Shown: positions 1 to 8,544 of the stretch, piece after piece
Numbering within the stretch: position 1 is the first letter of the stretch
Layout: every line of letters begins with the position of its first letter
Origin: Terriglobia bacterium
GTDB lineage: Bacteria; Acidobacteriota; Terriglobia; Terriglobales; Acidobacteriaceae
NCBI GenBank assembly: GCA_021324365.1
Contig: JAJPJE010000041.1
Location: 46,058-110,057 of the forward strand
Direction of reading: 5' to 3'
DNA length: 64,000 nucleotides
The notes under the pieces: model-generated
Told to the model about the DNA's origin: nothing
Database searches by the model: none
The model's input: only the letters and a program-made list of their open reading frames with translations
Made by a program: the position numbers and the translations under genes

Positions 1-1
1 C

Positions 2-907
2 GCTTTCCTGCGCGATGATGGTTCGACAACCAGCGGAAACTGGCTTTATTGCGGTTCGTGGACCGAAGCAGGAGCGATGATCCAGCGGCGCGGAACGGAA
101 GATCCCTCAGGGTTGGGTATCTATCAGAACTGGGGATGGTCGTGGCCTGTAAATCGTCGCGTTCTCTACAATCGCGCCTCTTGCGACACCAATGGCAAGC
201 CTTGGGACGCCTCTCGAGCCCAGGTCTGGTGGAACGAATCCGCGAAGAAGTGGGTGGGCAACGATGTCCCCGACTTCAAGCCCGACTCGGCGCCTTCCGA
301 TCACATGGGACCCTTCATCATGAATCCCGAGGGCGTGGGCCGCATCTTCGTGCCGCTCGGAATGGTCGCTGACGGACCGTTCCCCGAGCATTACGAAGTG
401 TTCGAGAGCCCGGCGCAGAACATCCTGCACCCGCAACAGCCGAACAATCCTGTTGCTATCCGCCTGAAGTCGGCAGCCGACAAGATTGGCACGACCGCTG
501 AAGGGTACAACATCGTATGCACCACCTATCGGCTGACGGAGATGTATCACTACTGGACGAAGAACAACCCCATGAACGTCCAGTTACAGCCGGAACCGTT
601 CGTGGAGATTCCAGCCGAGCTCGCCGACGAGCTGAAAATCAGCGGCGGCGAAAAGGTAAAGGTGACCAGCGCACGCAGCTACTACATTGCGAAGGCAATG
701 GTTACACGCCGCATCCGGCCAATGATGATCGAGGGAAAGAAGACCTACCAGATCGGTATTCCCATTCACTGGGGTTATCGCGGCATTGCTGAGGACGAGG
801 GCCGCACCGCTAAAACCCTGGCAAACCAGTTATCGCCCGCTGTGATCGACCCCAATGCGTTCACACCGGAATTCAAGGGCTTCCTCGTGAAGCTGGAGAA
901 GGCATAG
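2..907 (+). CDS. fdhA: Formate dehydrogenase (N/O type) alpha subunit, C-terminal part (5' end outside window)
   Basis: This is the molybdopterin-binding catalytic subunit of a membrane-bound formate dehydrogenase, which oxidises formate to CO2 on the periplasmic side and passes electrons to the beta and gamma subunits. The frame is open from base 2, so only about the last 301 residues are present. The visible part contains the SGNWLYCGSW segment typical of the FDH-N/O alpha family and a C-terminal molydopterin-dinucleotide-binding region with IHWGYRG. The Sec/Cys active-site residue and any Tat signal lie upstream of the window. It is followed after 10 bp by the iron-sulfur subunit, which settles the family. 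The later in-frame ATG at 77 is internal and not a real start. Confidence 0.93.
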   Translation, partial: AFLRDDGSTTSGNWLYCGSWTEAGAMIQRRGTEDPSGLGIYQNWGWSWPVNRRVLYNRASCDTNGKPWDASRAQVWWNESAKKWVGNDVPDFKPDSAPSDHMGPFIMNPEGVGRIFVPLGMVADGPFPEHYEVFESPAQNILHPQQPNNPVAIRLKSAADKIGTTAEGYNIVCTTYRLTEMYHYWTKNNPMNVQLQPEPFVEIPAELADELKISGGEKVKVTSARSYYIAKAMVTRRIRPMMIEGKKTYQIGIPIHWGYRGIAEDEGRTAKTLANQLSPAVIDPNAFTPEFKGFLVKLEKA

Positions 908-917
908 GAGGCGAGCG

Positions 918-1823
918 ATGGCTGGCGGAACACTTCAGATCAAAGCAATCTCGGGGCATGCTGGACCTGTAGCCGGCGCGAATACCTCCCGTGACTACGA
1001 CGTCTGCAAACTCGTGGACACCACCACGTGCATCGGCTGCAAAGCGTGCGAAGTCGCTTGCGTGGAATGGAACGGCTATCCGTTTCGTCCCACCAGCTTC
1101 GATAACACCTACCAGACGATGCCCAACACCGAGTGGAATTACTGGAACCTCATCCGCTTCGATGAGCACGAAAATGCGGATGGTACTTTCCAGTGGCTGA
1201 TGCGCAAAGACCAGTGCATGCACTGCGAAGATCCTGGTTGTCTGAAGGCGTGCCCGGCAGATGGTGCGATTGTTCAGTACTCCAATGGCATTGTCGATTT
1301 CCAGCAGGAGCACTGCATCGGCTGCCAGTACTGCGTCACTGGTTGCCCCTTTGATATCCCGAAGTTCAACCAGGAGACGAAGAAGGTTTTCAAATGCACA
1401 CTGTGTTCCGACCGTGTCAATGCCGGTCTGGAACCAGCCTGTATCAAGTCCTGTCCCACCGGATGTCTGCACTTCGGCAGCAAAGACGATATGCTTGCGC
1501 TGGCGCAGGCAAGAGCCACGCAGCTACGGGAACACACCAGCCATAGAAATGCTGGCGTCTACGATCCTGAGGGCGTGGGCGGCACGCATGTGATCTACGT
1601 CTTGCACGATTCGAGCAATCCTGAGAAGTACGGTGGGCTGCCGAAGAATCCGCGTGTGCCGATTCTCGTTCAACTTTGGAAAGGGCCGCTGAAGTGGCTG
1701 GGCGGCCTCTCCATGATGTTTGGCGTCATGGGTGTGGCCATTCATTATTTGCGCTTCGGTCCCAAGGAAGCGGAGATGAAAGACGCGGATATCCAGAAGG
1801 AGGATCGCAACCGTGGGAACTAG
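918..1823 (+). CDS. fdhB: Formate dehydrogenase beta subunit, 4Fe-4S ferredoxin type
   Basis: This is the electron-transfer subunit linking the formate dehydrogenase alpha subunit to the membrane cytochrome b. Four cysteine clusters are visible: CIGCKACEVAC at residues 38-48, a second starting CMHCEDPGC, a third CIGCQYCVTGC, and a fourth starting CTLCSDRV. This matches four [4Fe-4S] clusters in the FdnH/FdoH family. Near the C-terminus, GGLSMMFGVMGVAIHYL forms a single membrane anchor, as in E. coli FdnH. Length (301 aa) is normal. The start follows a GGAGGCGAGCG ribosome-binding region 10 bp after fdhA, and the end overlaps the gamma-subunit start by 11 bp, so the three genes are translationally coupled. 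Confidence 0.95.
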   Translation: MAGGTLQIKAISGHAGPVAGANTSRDYDVCKLVDTTTCIGCKACEVACVEWNGYPFRPTSFDNTYQTMPNTEWNYWNLIRFDEHENADGTFQWLMRKDQCMHCEDPGCLKACPADGAIVQYSNGIVDFQQEHCIGCQYCVTGCPFDIPKFNQETKKVFKCTLCSDRVNAGLEPACIKSCPTGCLHFGSKDDMLALAQARATQLREHTSHRNAGVYDPEGVGGTHVIYVLHDSSNPEKYGGLPKNPRVPILVQLWKGPLKWLGGLSMMFGVMGVAIHYLRFGPKEAEMKDADIQKEDRNRGN

Positions 1824-2478
1824 AGCCGTACTTCATCGCGGTCCTAAGACCGATCAGATCGAACGCTACACGCCCGCCGAACGCATCGCCCATTGGCTCA
1901 CGGCGGGGACATACGTCTATGCCATGGCGACCGGCCTCGGCTTTTTCACCCCCTACATGTATTGGCTGGTAGAGATTGTTGGCGGCGGACCCACCGCCCG
2001 CTTCTGGCACCCGATCATCGGACTCGGCTACGTGTTCACGAATGTCTATCTGCACCATCAATGGAAATCGGACTTGAAGCTAATCCCGGAAGACCGTGTG
2101 TGGCTGGACAAGGTCAAGTACTACATCACTAACGAAGACGATCTGCTTCCCGAACAGGATCGATTTGATGCCGGGCAGAAGCTCTTTTATTGGGGCATGC
2201 TGTATTGCGCGGTGATCCTGCTTGTGACCGGGGTGGTCATGTGGTTCCCGGAAAGCATCGGTCGCAGCTGGCACTGGGTGTTGCCGCTGGTGGTCATCAT
2301 TCATTCCGCCGCAGCGCTCATCACCATCGGTGGCCTGATCATCCACGTGTACATGGGCGTATTCATGGTGCCGGGGAGTGTCAAAGCAATGACCATCGGA
2401 TATGTTTCTCGCGGTTGGGCTATTCTCCATGCGCCACTCTGGTATAAAAAAGTGGCGAATGGGCGCACCGTGAAATGA
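1813..2478 (+). CDS. fdhC: Formate dehydrogenase gamma subunit, cytochrome b556
   Basis: This is the membrane cytochrome b subunit that anchors the formate dehydrogenase complex and delivers electrons to quinone. The 221-residue protein has several hydrophobic segments and histidines in the expected places: an AERIAHWLTAG start, a FWHPIIGLGYV segment, and a C-terminal IHSAAALITIGGLIIHVYMGVF that would supply haem b ligands. This fits the FdnI/FdoI family. It starts with GTG at 1813 inside the end of fdhB, in another frame, and its TGA overlaps the fdhE ATG. The overlap-based coupling suggests one transcript for fdhABCE. Confidence 0.93.
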   Translation: MGTRAVLHRGPKTDQIERYTPAERIAHWLTAGTYVYAMATGLGFFTPYMYWLVEIVGGGPTARFWHPIIGLGYVFTNVYLHHQWKSDLKLIPEDRVWLDKVKYYITNEDDLLPEQDRFDAGQKLFYWGMLYCAVILLVTGVVMWFPESIGRSWHWVLPLVVIIHSAAALITIGGLIIHVYMGVFMVPGSVKAMTIGYVSRGWAILHAPLWYKKVANGRTVK

Positions 2479-3227
2479 GCGGATTCACCTGGGACGACCG
2501 GATTCAGCGTGCCGACAAGTTGAAGTCGCAATATCCCGCAGCCGAAAGCATTCTTGCGTTCTATTGGATGATTGCGCGTTACCAGGCTCGCGTCTATGAG
2601 CACCTCCTGGCTTCACCCGCGCTCGAAATCAACCAGCTCATGACCGATCTGCCGGTCTTCTTCCAGCTCGCCCAGGAGTACGGCACGCAAACCCTGCGCG
2701 ATTTCCTCGAGAATTCCGCCAACGTGAACTGGCTGGCGATGCTTACCAACTATTGGAACTCCCCTGACACTGCGGACAGCGGTCCCGCCGACTTTTTTCT
2801 GCGCGCCTTACTTCAGCCGTATGGGGAGGTAATCGCCGCGCGTGCGAAGCTGCGTGCCGAAGGATCGGGCAAGCATTGTCCCGTCTGTAGTTCGAAACCA
2901 CAACTCGGAGTGCTGCGCCCGGAAGGCGAAGGCGCGAAATTGTCACTGATGTGCCTGCTCTGCGGCACCGAGTGGCCGCACGTTCGAGTTGCCTGTGTGA
3001 ACTGCGGCGAGCTCGACAAAAACAAGTTACCTGTCTACCAGGCGCAGGAATTCCCCAGCGCTCGCCTAAATATGTGCGACACCTGCCAGACTTATCTCAA
3101 GTGCATCGATCTTTCCAAAGATGGCCACGCCGTTCCCGCAGTGGATGACCTCGCCACCGTCTCTTTAAGCATATGGGCGCAAGGGCAAGGTTACCGGCCC
3201 ATTCGAACGAATTTATTTGGCTTCTAG
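2475..3227 (+). CDS. fdhE: Formate dehydrogenase accessory protein FdhE
   Basis: FdhE is a cytoplasmic rubredoxin-like protein needed for assembly or activation of respiratory formate dehydrogenases. In E. coli it binds the catalytic subunit and iron. The 250-residue product has the expected paired CxxC motifs in its C-terminal half: HCPVCSSKP, MCLLCGTEW, CVNCGEL and MCDTCQTYLKCIDL. The N-terminal half is helical without cysteines, as in the family. The ATG overlaps the fdhC stop by 4 bp (ATGA), placing it last in the formate dehydrogenase operon. Confidence 0.92.
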   Translation: MSGFTWDDRIQRADKLKSQYPAAESILAFYWMIARYQARVYEHLLASPALEINQLMTDLPVFFQLAQEYGTQTLRDFLENSANVNWLAMLTNYWNSPDTADSGPADFFLRALLQPYGEVIAARAKLRAEGSGKHCPVCSSKPQLGVLRPEGEGAKLSLMCLLCGTEWPHVRVACVNCGELDKNKLPVYQAQEFPSARLNMCDTCQTYLKCIDLSKDGHAVPAVDDLATVSLSIWAQGQGYRPIRTNLFGF

Positions 3228-3347
3228 TCCAGAGAAACCCACGACACAATTTTTCGTCGTCGCCGCAGAATTGAATCCTAAGGCGATCATAGGATTGCCC
3301 ACCTGAAACCCTTACGCGCTATGATTGAGCCTACCGCGGAGGTCCAA

Positions 3348-4208
3348 TTGCACTTACACGGCCCGATTACGCGAATTGCGCTCGCGATTCTTTTCACGGC
3401 CACTCTCGCGACAGCACAGGCGAAGCACATACCTCGCCATAAGGCAGCCACGGAATCGGCGCAATCCGCCGCAGCAAAAGTCACTTACGCGACCGGACAG
3501 CTCACAGTCGTTGCGAACGAGAGCAGCCTTGCGGAAACGCTGGTCGAGATTCGGGCTTTGACGAATGCAAGGGTCGAAGGAATGCAACCGAAGCCCGAAG
3601 ACACGATCTCGGGTGAGTTTGGACCCGATACTCCGCGTGCGGTCCTCAGCGCCATGCTGGCGACCTCGCACTACAATTTTGTTCTGCTGAGTGCGCCCGG
3701 CAATCCGGGCATGGTGCAACGCATCGTGTTGAGCGAGCCGACAGCCGAGCCGGTTGTTGCGGAAAAGGCTCCGTCACAGAAGCCAGTGGAGGCGAAATCT
3801 GTCGCCGAAAAGCCCGCGCTGCAGTCGGTACCGGCCACTGGTGCGGCGGATGAAATCGGCAGGTTCCTGCCGCCGGAGAAGCCCTCTGCACAGGTGCCGG
3901 AAAGCGCAGAGAAACCGGAGTTATCCCCCGATGTCGCTCGCGACGACAATCCTCAAGCGCCGCCGTCCGCCGCATCAGCGAAAGATATATCGGAGGACGA
4001 TTTAGCTAGAACCGCGAATACTTCGAAAGAGGCTCTCTCGCCCGATTCCTCCGACACCAGCCATCCCCAGCCGGATCAGGATCTCCCGACAGTTCCAGCG
4101 ACCGTACAAATCTGCGGTGTAACCTACGAGGCTTCGCAATTGGCGAACGTCAAAGTTCCGGATCGTTGTGATACCAAATCGAAGGCTGCACCAGTCAAAT
4201 CAAGATAA
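3348..4208 (+). CDS. Secreted protein with an STN-like domain, function unknown
   Basis: The TTG at 3348 is preferred because a GGAGG at 3338-3342 sits 5 bp upstream. An in-frame ATG at 3321 has no comparable site. The N-terminus has a hydrophobic signal segment (ITRIALAILFTATLATAQA). Roughly residues 50-125 resemble a secretin/TonB short N-terminal (STN) domain: a GQLTVVANESSLAETLVEIR strand-helix, then ISGEFGPDTPRAVLSAML. The rest is a low-complexity Pro/Ala/Glu/Ser region ending in a small cysteine-containing segment (VQICGVTYEASQL). The STN assignment is by pattern only. It lies 120 bp after fdhE and convergent to a minus-strand membrane gene, and no function can be inferred from neighbours. 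Confidence 0.7.
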   Translation: MHLHGPITRIALAILFTATLATAQAKHIPRHKAATESAQSAAAKVTYATGQLTVVANESSLAETLVEIRALTNARVEGMQPKPEDTISGEFGPDTPRAVLSAMLATSHYNFVLLSAPGNPGMVQRIVLSEPTAEPVVAEKAPSQKPVEAKSVAEKPALQSVPATGAADEIGRFLPPEKPSAQVPESAEKPELSPDVARDDNPQAPPSAASAKDISEDDLARTANTSKEALSPDSSDTSHPQPDQDLPTVPATVQICGVTYEASQLANVKVPDRCDTKSKAAPVKSR

Positions 4209-4250
4209 GCTGCCGGACGGAAGTAGCGATCCCGGCGGCGGAGCTTTCGA

Positions 4251-4667
4251 TCAACTGAGTTCTGCTGTTTCGCACAACGCTGCCCGCGAATGCCATCGCA
4301 GGATGGCGTAGCCGGTGACCATTGCACAGGCAAGCATTCCTACTCGAACATATTGCGCCACGAACAGGCGCTGATCGCCGAGCAGCACTCGAAAGAAGCC
4401 AAAACTCGCGCTGGTAGCGCAAAACGAAAAGTAGAGCCGCTCCGTCGAACAGCTAGAAAAAACTACCAGCATAAGCAGGACGACGGTAACGATCACATAG
4501 ATACCCGACATTGCGAAATCACCAATCGGCTTCGGTGCATGCACAAACAGAAGTCCCGGCTTGGGTTTCGCCAGAAAGCTGGATGTCGCGACCGCGAGAA
4601 AGAAGACCGTGTGTACGAGCGCGATGACGGCTCGTTTGCGATTCGAGAGAATGGAGTACCTGCCCAT
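4251..4667 (-). CDS. Small integral membrane protein, function unknown
   Basis: The reading frame extends to 4787, but its upstream part overlaps the PAP2 gene, so the ATG at 4667 (product beginning MGRYSILSNRKRAVIALVHT) is the likelier start, giving about 138 residues. Hydrophobic segments include AVIALVHTVFFLAVATSSFL, a GIYVIVTVVLLMLVVFSS helix and a C-terminal VGMLACAMVTGYAIL, so three or four membrane passes are expected. I do not recognise a named family. It is downstream of, and on the same strand as, the PAP2 phosphatase and glycosyltransferase genes, which suggests a shared transcript. No clear ribosome-binding site is visible, so the start is uncertain. Confidence 0.6.
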   Translation of the reverse strand: MGRYSILSNRKRAVIALVHTVFFLAVATSSFLAKPKPGLLFVHAPKPIGDFAMSGIYVIVTVVLLMLVVFSSCSTERLYFSFCATSASFGFFRVLLGDQRLFVAQYVRVGMLACAMVTGYAILRWHSRAALCETAELS

Positions 4668-4720
4668 TGCGAGTAATGTTATCCGCCACACGGCCAAAAC
4701 GATGTGACGAATAACCCGGC

Positions 4721-5428
4721 TCAGCTTTGCCCGGCAGACCTCCGTCGCGCGCGTACATGATCTGCCGCCAGCAGTGTTCCCACCCACACCGCGGCACCAA
4801 GATATCCGGCAATGACATCGCTGGGATAGTGAACGCCCAGGTAGACCCGCGAAAGCCCGATCGCAGCGACCATGATGCCCGAGGCAATCCAGATCGCGAC
4901 GCGGGCGAGCTTAGAACTCACTCTTGAGCTGATCAGTCCGGCCAAAACCAGGTAGAAGCAGAACGATGCCAGCGAGTGTCCGCTCGGGAAGCTGAACGAG
5001 TGGGGTTCGCCGCCGAAGAATGCAGTTGGTCGCGGTCGATGAAACGTAAGCTTAAGGCTGACGATCAGCAGGTCAGCGCCCGCCATGCTCAACATCAGCC
5101 AGACCGCTGCCCGGTTCCAGCGGATTGCGAAAAACACAATCACCGAGATCAGCAACAACAGTCCCAATCCCACCGCGCCCATCCACGAAATGGCAAACAT
5201 CGCGCACGTCAGGCTGGGTGAAGCGAACTGGTGTACCCAGTTGCGGATTGCGGCGTCGAAGCGCATGGTCTCGCCTTCGAAGACTTCGTGCGCCAGCCAC
5301 GAAAACAGCAACAGGCAAAGTATCGCGCCGAGAAGACTGAGCGGGATCACCGTTCCGATCAGGCGTGCAGATTTCGCGACTCGCTCCGGTTCCGGAAGCT
5401 GACCAGGTTGGATTTCAGGATCCGGCAC
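4721..5428 (-). CDS. PAP2-family membrane phosphatase
   Basis: This is a type-2 phosphatidic acid phosphatase family protein of 235 aa. Members dephosphorylate lipid phosphates such as phosphatidic acid or undecaprenyl pyrophosphate at the membrane. The three signature motifs are present: KLTFHRPRPTAFF (KX6RP type), SFPSGHSLASF (PSGH) and SRVYLGVHYPSDVIAGY (SRX5HX3D). Five to six hydrophobic helices surround them. The start at 5428 overlaps the 3' end of the upstream glycosyltransferase gene by 14 bp, suggesting coupling. Substrate is unknown; a role in cell-envelope glycolipid recycling is inference from the neighbour. Confidence 0.9.
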   Translation of the reverse strand: MPDPEIQPGQLPEPERVAKSARLIGTVIPLSLLGAILCLLLFSWLAHEVFEGETMRFDAAIRNWVHQFASPSLTCAMFAISWMGAVGLGLLLLISVIVFFAIRWNRAAVWLMLSMAGADLLIVSLKLTFHRPRPTAFFGGEPHSFSFPSGHSLASFCFYLVLAGLISSRVSSKLARVAIWIASGIMVAAIGLSRVYLGVHYPSDVIAGYLGAAVWVGTLLAADHVRARRRSAGQS

Positions 5429-6488
5429 TCATCCCTCTCACACTAGCCTTTGCCGCCAGCCGCGTGACTAACTGATCGAGTGTGCGGAAGAGCAGGGAAT
5501 TGTCCTGCCGCGGATATCCGGCTACCTTGTCTCGATACATCTCGAGGTTGAACAGGAACGATTCGGTGCGCTCCTTGTTCAGTTCTCGCCAGAACGGACC
5601 GTATCCAGCCTGTTCCAGGTAGTAGGCATTAAAGACCTGTTCGAATTGATGCTTTACCGGAACTCCCAAATAGGGCTTACCCAGGTGCAGGGCTTCACTC
5701 ACTAGAGAGAATCCGGTATTCGCGATTACCGCCTTGCAACCTGCCAAATCGCGAAGGAATGCTTCCCCGGACGGCTTCCTGAAGAGCAAATTACCGTCCT
5801 GCCCTTCGCGCCCGAATCCGTAGCAGACAAACCGGCTGCGAACGGTTTTCAACAACTCTCCCAATTCCGGTGATGGAGAAGTGACGTACACCAGGATGTG
5901 GTCGCCGGTGGTCGCTTTTGCCTCGAACACTTCGCGCCGCAGAATTGGCGGCAACAAGAATGTATTCTTCTTCCTGACTGGTGCTTGAAAGAACGAAATG
6001 GCAAGGTAGGCATTCGCTTTCGGAGTCATGAATCTCGTGACCAGTTTTGCTGCGGCCGCATCGGCCCGGAATTCCTTTGGGTAGGAAACCTCGGCGTTGG
6101 TCAGGCAATGCTGGTTATCGATGGAGATGATCGGCAACCGCAATTGATGGCCGACATGGCAAGTGAGCGGCTCGAAATCGGTGCAGATGAGGTCGACGGC
6201 CCATTCTTCGGCCTTTCGCCTCAGCTTCTTGATACTTTTTCTCGCCTTGGGCGCTGACGCCAGGTTCGCTGCCATGGTTCGCTTGTATCGCACTCGATTA
6301 TTCACATACGCGAAGCGAAGGCCGTGGATCTCCGTGACCTCGAAGAACTCAGAAAGGTTCCGCAAGCCACGATCCGACGACGCCACATGTACCGTGTGCC
6401 CTTGCTCCTGCAAATGCAGGATCACTTCCTTTGCGCGCGTCGAATGCCCAGAGCCTTCTCCATTTACTCCATAAAGGATGTTTGCCAT
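5415..6488 (-). CDS. MJ1255/VC2487-type glycosyltransferase family protein
   Basis: The product begins MANILYGVNGEGSGHSTRA, the typical N-terminal nucleotide-sugar transferase loop of the MJ1255/VC2487 family, which is related in fold to MurG and other GT-B enzymes. The C-terminal half has a GT-B-like segment (CKAVIANTGFSLVSEALHLG) as in UDP-sugar binding sites. At 357 aa from the ATG at 6488 the length is typical. Upstream in-frame ATGs at 6527 and 6551 exist, but the family N-terminus begins at 6488. It overlaps the PAP2 phosphatase gene. Donor and acceptor are unknown; envelope glycan or glycolipid synthesis is inferred. Confidence 0.82.
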   Translation of the reverse strand: MANILYGVNGEGSGHSTRAKEVILHLQEQGHTVHVASSDRGLRNLSEFFEVTEIHGLRFAYVNNRVRYKRTMAANLASAPKARKSIKKLRRKAEEWAVDLICTDFEPLTCHVGHQLRLPIISIDNQHCLTNAEVSYPKEFRADAAAAKLVTRFMTPKANAYLAISFFQAPVRKKNTFLLPPILRREVFEAKATTGDHILVYVTSPSPELGELLKTVRSRFVCYGFGREGQDGNLLFRKPSGEAFLRDLAGCKAVIANTGFSLVSEALHLGKPYLGVPVKHQFEQVFNAYYLEQAGYGPFWRELNKERTESFLFNLEMYRDKVAGYPRQDNSLLFRTLDQLVTRLAAKASVRGMSAGS

Positions 6489-6792
6489 GTAATTCACGGC
6501 CTCGCCGCGTCTTATAACGTGCAGCATTCCTTTTTCGCGGCAAATAACCAACCAGTGTCGGGCAGACCCTTAGCGACGCGTCTAAGGTTTGGGGCATTCG
6601 ACAATTCAATAAGGTTTACGCCGGCTACGATTTGTGAGCCACCTTTTGTGACAGGCAACTCCTTTGCTGCCGAACCTGTCTAATCGCAGAAGCAAGATCG
6701 GGCAGTAAATTCCCGGGTAGAAAGTTCGGTGGCGTTGCTTCGTCATTCCCGGCGATTGCGTGCGTGCTGATCGCCGCGTAAAGGAGATCTCA

Positions 6793-6945
6793 ATGCTTTG
6801 GACGATTGCGGTTCTGCTATTGATCCTCTGGGCTTTGGGAATGGTCAGCTCGTACACGCTGGGTGGCTTCATTCACATCCTGCTGGTACTGGCCATTGTT
6901 GTGATCCTGATTCGTGTGATTCAGGGTCGCAGTCCGGTGGTGTAG
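6793..6945 (+). CDS. Small lmo0937-family membrane protein
   Basis: This is a 50-residue membrane protein with two hydrophobic helices, MLWTIAVLLLILWALGMVSS and GGFIHILLVLAIVVILIRVI, separated by a short YTLGG turn. This is the layout of the lmo0937/DUF5670 family found widely in soil bacteria, whose function is unknown. A near-perfect Shine-Dalgarno AAGGAG lies 6 bp before the ATG at 6793, so the in-frame ATG at 6760 is not the start. A 16-bp perfect hairpin follows 19 bp downstream, suggesting a monocistronic unit. Confidence 0.85.
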   Translation: MLWTIAVLLLILWALGMVSSYTLGGFIHILLVLAIVVILIRVIQGRSPVV

Positions 6946-6964
6946 CTGGTTTCGAGATAGAAAC

Positions 6965-7000
6965 AGTCAAAGGGAGTCACGAAGGTGACTCCCTTTGACT
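6965..7000 (+). terminator. Perfect 16-bp hairpin after the lmo0937-family gene
   Basis: AGTCAAAGGGAGTCAC at 6965-6980 pairs perfectly with 6985-7000 around a GAAG tetraloop, starting 19 bp after the stop codon at 6945. The following sequence (TTGTGCTCGG) has only a poor U-tract, so it may act as a weak intrinsic terminator or as an RNA 3'-end stabiliser. It is followed by an 11-bp tandem duplication (TTTGTGCTCGG at 7000-7010 and 7013-7023). Confidence 0.6.
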
Positions 7001-7056
7001 TTGTGCTCGGTCTTTGTGCTCGGCCATATTGAGCGAGCGCAGATATTCACCTTTTT

Positions 7057-7147
7057 TCATTTCGAGCGAGGGTGCAAACCAACCAATGTCAGTTCGAGCG
7101 GGGGGCCACTACAGATTGGCACCCGAGTCGGCAAACCTTGCCGTCGT
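7057..7147 (+). repeat. Dispersed intergenic repeat, copy A
   Basis: It begins TCATTTCGAGCGAGGGTGC and, about 50 bases later, contains GGCACCCGAGTCGGCAAACC followed by TTGCCG. The same ordered blocks recur on the minus strand at 7777-7836 and 8545-8602. The copies differ in length between the blocks, so this is a degenerate family rather than a recent duplication. Confidence 0.6.
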
Positions 7148-7776
7148 TTTCATCACGAGCCGCGTAGCGGCGAGAGATCTGCATTTTGCATTCCCGAACT
7201 GGTCCACTTCGTTTACTGATTGATAACACCACCCTCCCCCCTCTGCGATCGGATAACAAGGGACGGGGCCGTGCGTCTGCACATATCGCAACCCAACCGA
7301 TTTAAGAAGCCCATATCGCATGACAAAGGACTTAGCTGCTGACTCTCCCGAAATGAAACATCGTGCTAAGACACGAAAAGCTGTGGCGCAGGTGAGCGCC
7401 ACAGCTAGGCGAATATGGTATCATTTCTAGGAGATATGTCAATAACAGATATAAATGTCTATTAGAAAATAAAAGCAGGTCGGATTAGAAGAGCTTAGTG
7501 CCCCAGGTGGGATGTTCGCTCACTTATTTTCCCGTCTGAAAGTCACTCGACCGCGGTGCTACTATGCCACGGATGGAAAGCTTGGTTGTCGCTACTCCCA
7601 GTCGTAATCCCCTTTTAAGGCCATCTACGTTTTCGACGCTTCTTGATCCGCCCCGGGTTCCCGCTTTTTGACGCTAACCCGGGATCGAAGAAGGCTAAAC
7701 CGAAAGAGCGATGATCGAGACATTTTGCTGCCCAGATTAGCCAGAAGAAGGCGAACCTGAGGCACCGGCTGCTTCA

Positions 7777-7836
7777 GGCAACACGGCAATGTCGACTCGG
7801 GCGCCATTCTTTCTTGGCGCCCTCGCTCGAAATGAC
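7777..7836 (-). repeat. Dispersed intergenic repeat, copy B
   Basis: Read on the minus strand it starts GTCATTTCGAGCGAGGGCGC and continues into GGCGCCCGAGTCGACATTGC, matching copies A and C block by block. It contains an 8-bp perfect inverted repeat, GGGCGCCA (7799-7806) with TGGCGCCC (7815-7822), which copy A lacks in this exact form. Confidence 0.6.
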
Positions 7837-7855
7837 GGGTCTGACTTGGTAGCAC

Positions 7856-8452
7856 CTAGATGGCGCTGGCACTTAGCGCAGCAATCGCCGCGGCCATGGC
7901 CATCTTGTGATCCTGGCTCCAGGGCGGCCCGACCTTTCGTCTAATCTCGCCGAAGTGAGCGTCGAGATTGGCGACTCCCAAAGCTTTGCTGGCCTGAGAT
8001 CCTACTTCTCGCGGGTCGAACCAGTGCACCGCCCAGCCACGCGCTCCGACCGCTGCGGCGAGCGCCTTGCGATACATCACCCAGTCGGCAACATTGCTGG
8101 CACGGTAGTTGGTGATCCGCTCAGCTATAGTCGGCGGAAGCTCGGGACACTGGCGCAGTGCGATGCCGAGAGTGCGTCCGGGAAGATCCCTGGCGACTGC
8201 GTCGAGAACAACCTTCGCGTTACGCTCGGCTGAGGCGCGGACGCGGTCCACGAGCGCGACAGCATCGTCGATCGGGAGCCGCTGCCCTTCGCTGTGGTGC
8301 GGGATTTTCGGAAGTCTGTCATCGACGAGTTCCACGCGGCGGCGGTCAAGCAGTGTGCCGTCGGCATCGGCAGTGACAAACACAGCCCAACCTCCGTGAT
8401 CCGAGACACCGATGACGGCCCGTGAGAGTGGGTGATTTGGTGATGGAGTCAT
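7856..8452 (-). CDS. Conserved hypothetical protein
   Basis: This 198-residue soluble protein has no signal peptide or membrane helix. Features include an N-terminal RAVIGVSDHGGWAVFVTADA strand pair, a central helix with ITNYRASNVADWVMYRKALA, and a C-terminal PPWSQDHKMAMAAAIAA. The N-terminal pattern resembles the first strands of an actin/RNase H-like fold, but that is only an impression. I do not recognise a characterised family. It is divergent from nothing obvious and stands alone between repeats, downstream of the deiodinase-like gene on the same strand. Confidence 0.65.
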   Translation of the reverse strand: MTPSPNHPLSRAVIGVSDHGGWAVFVTADADGTLLDRRRVELVDDRLPKIPHHSEGQRLPIDDAVALVDRVRASAERNAKVVLDAVARDLPGRTLGIALRQCPELPPTIAERITNYRASNVADWVMYRKALAAAVGARGWAVHWFDPREVGSQASKALGVANLDAHFGEIRRKVGPPWSQDHKMAMAAAIAALSASAI

Positions 8453-8483
8453 TTCGAGTTTGAGAAATCGATTCTCTCATCCC

Positions 8484-8505
8484 GCGCGGACAAGAATGTC
8501 CGCGC
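8484..8505. repeat. 9-bp inverted repeat upstream of the conserved hypothetical gene
   Basis: GCGCGGACA and TGTCCGCGC form a perfect 9-bp stem around an AGAA loop. It lies about 32 bp upstream of the start at 8452 and directly next to repeat copy C, and may be part of the same composite element. Confidence 0.5.
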
Positions 8506-8544
8506 CACACGAGACTCGCGTGGACAAGCGTCACACCAACACGC

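Larger units (their letters stand above)
6946..7855. other. Long intergenic region without a convincing gene
   Basis: These 910 bases hold the hairpin at 6965-7000, two copies of a dispersed GAGCGAGG repeat (7057-7147 and 7777-7836), and an AT-richer stretch around 7400-7480. Short open frames on both strands (for example 7109-7402 minus and 7625-7855 minus) run through the repeats and show no recognisable domain or plausible start context, so I treat them as noncoding. An unrecognised small RNA cannot be excluded. Confidence 0.6.

Noticed and set aside
7109..7402. 97-residue minus-strand open frame
   Set aside because: It overlaps repeat copy A, has no Shine-Dalgarno or recognisable domain, and lies in an intergenic stretch with repeats.
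7625..7855. 76-residue minus-strand open frame
   Set aside because: It is composed largely of repeat copy B and its flank, so the translated sequence reflects the repeat, not a gene.
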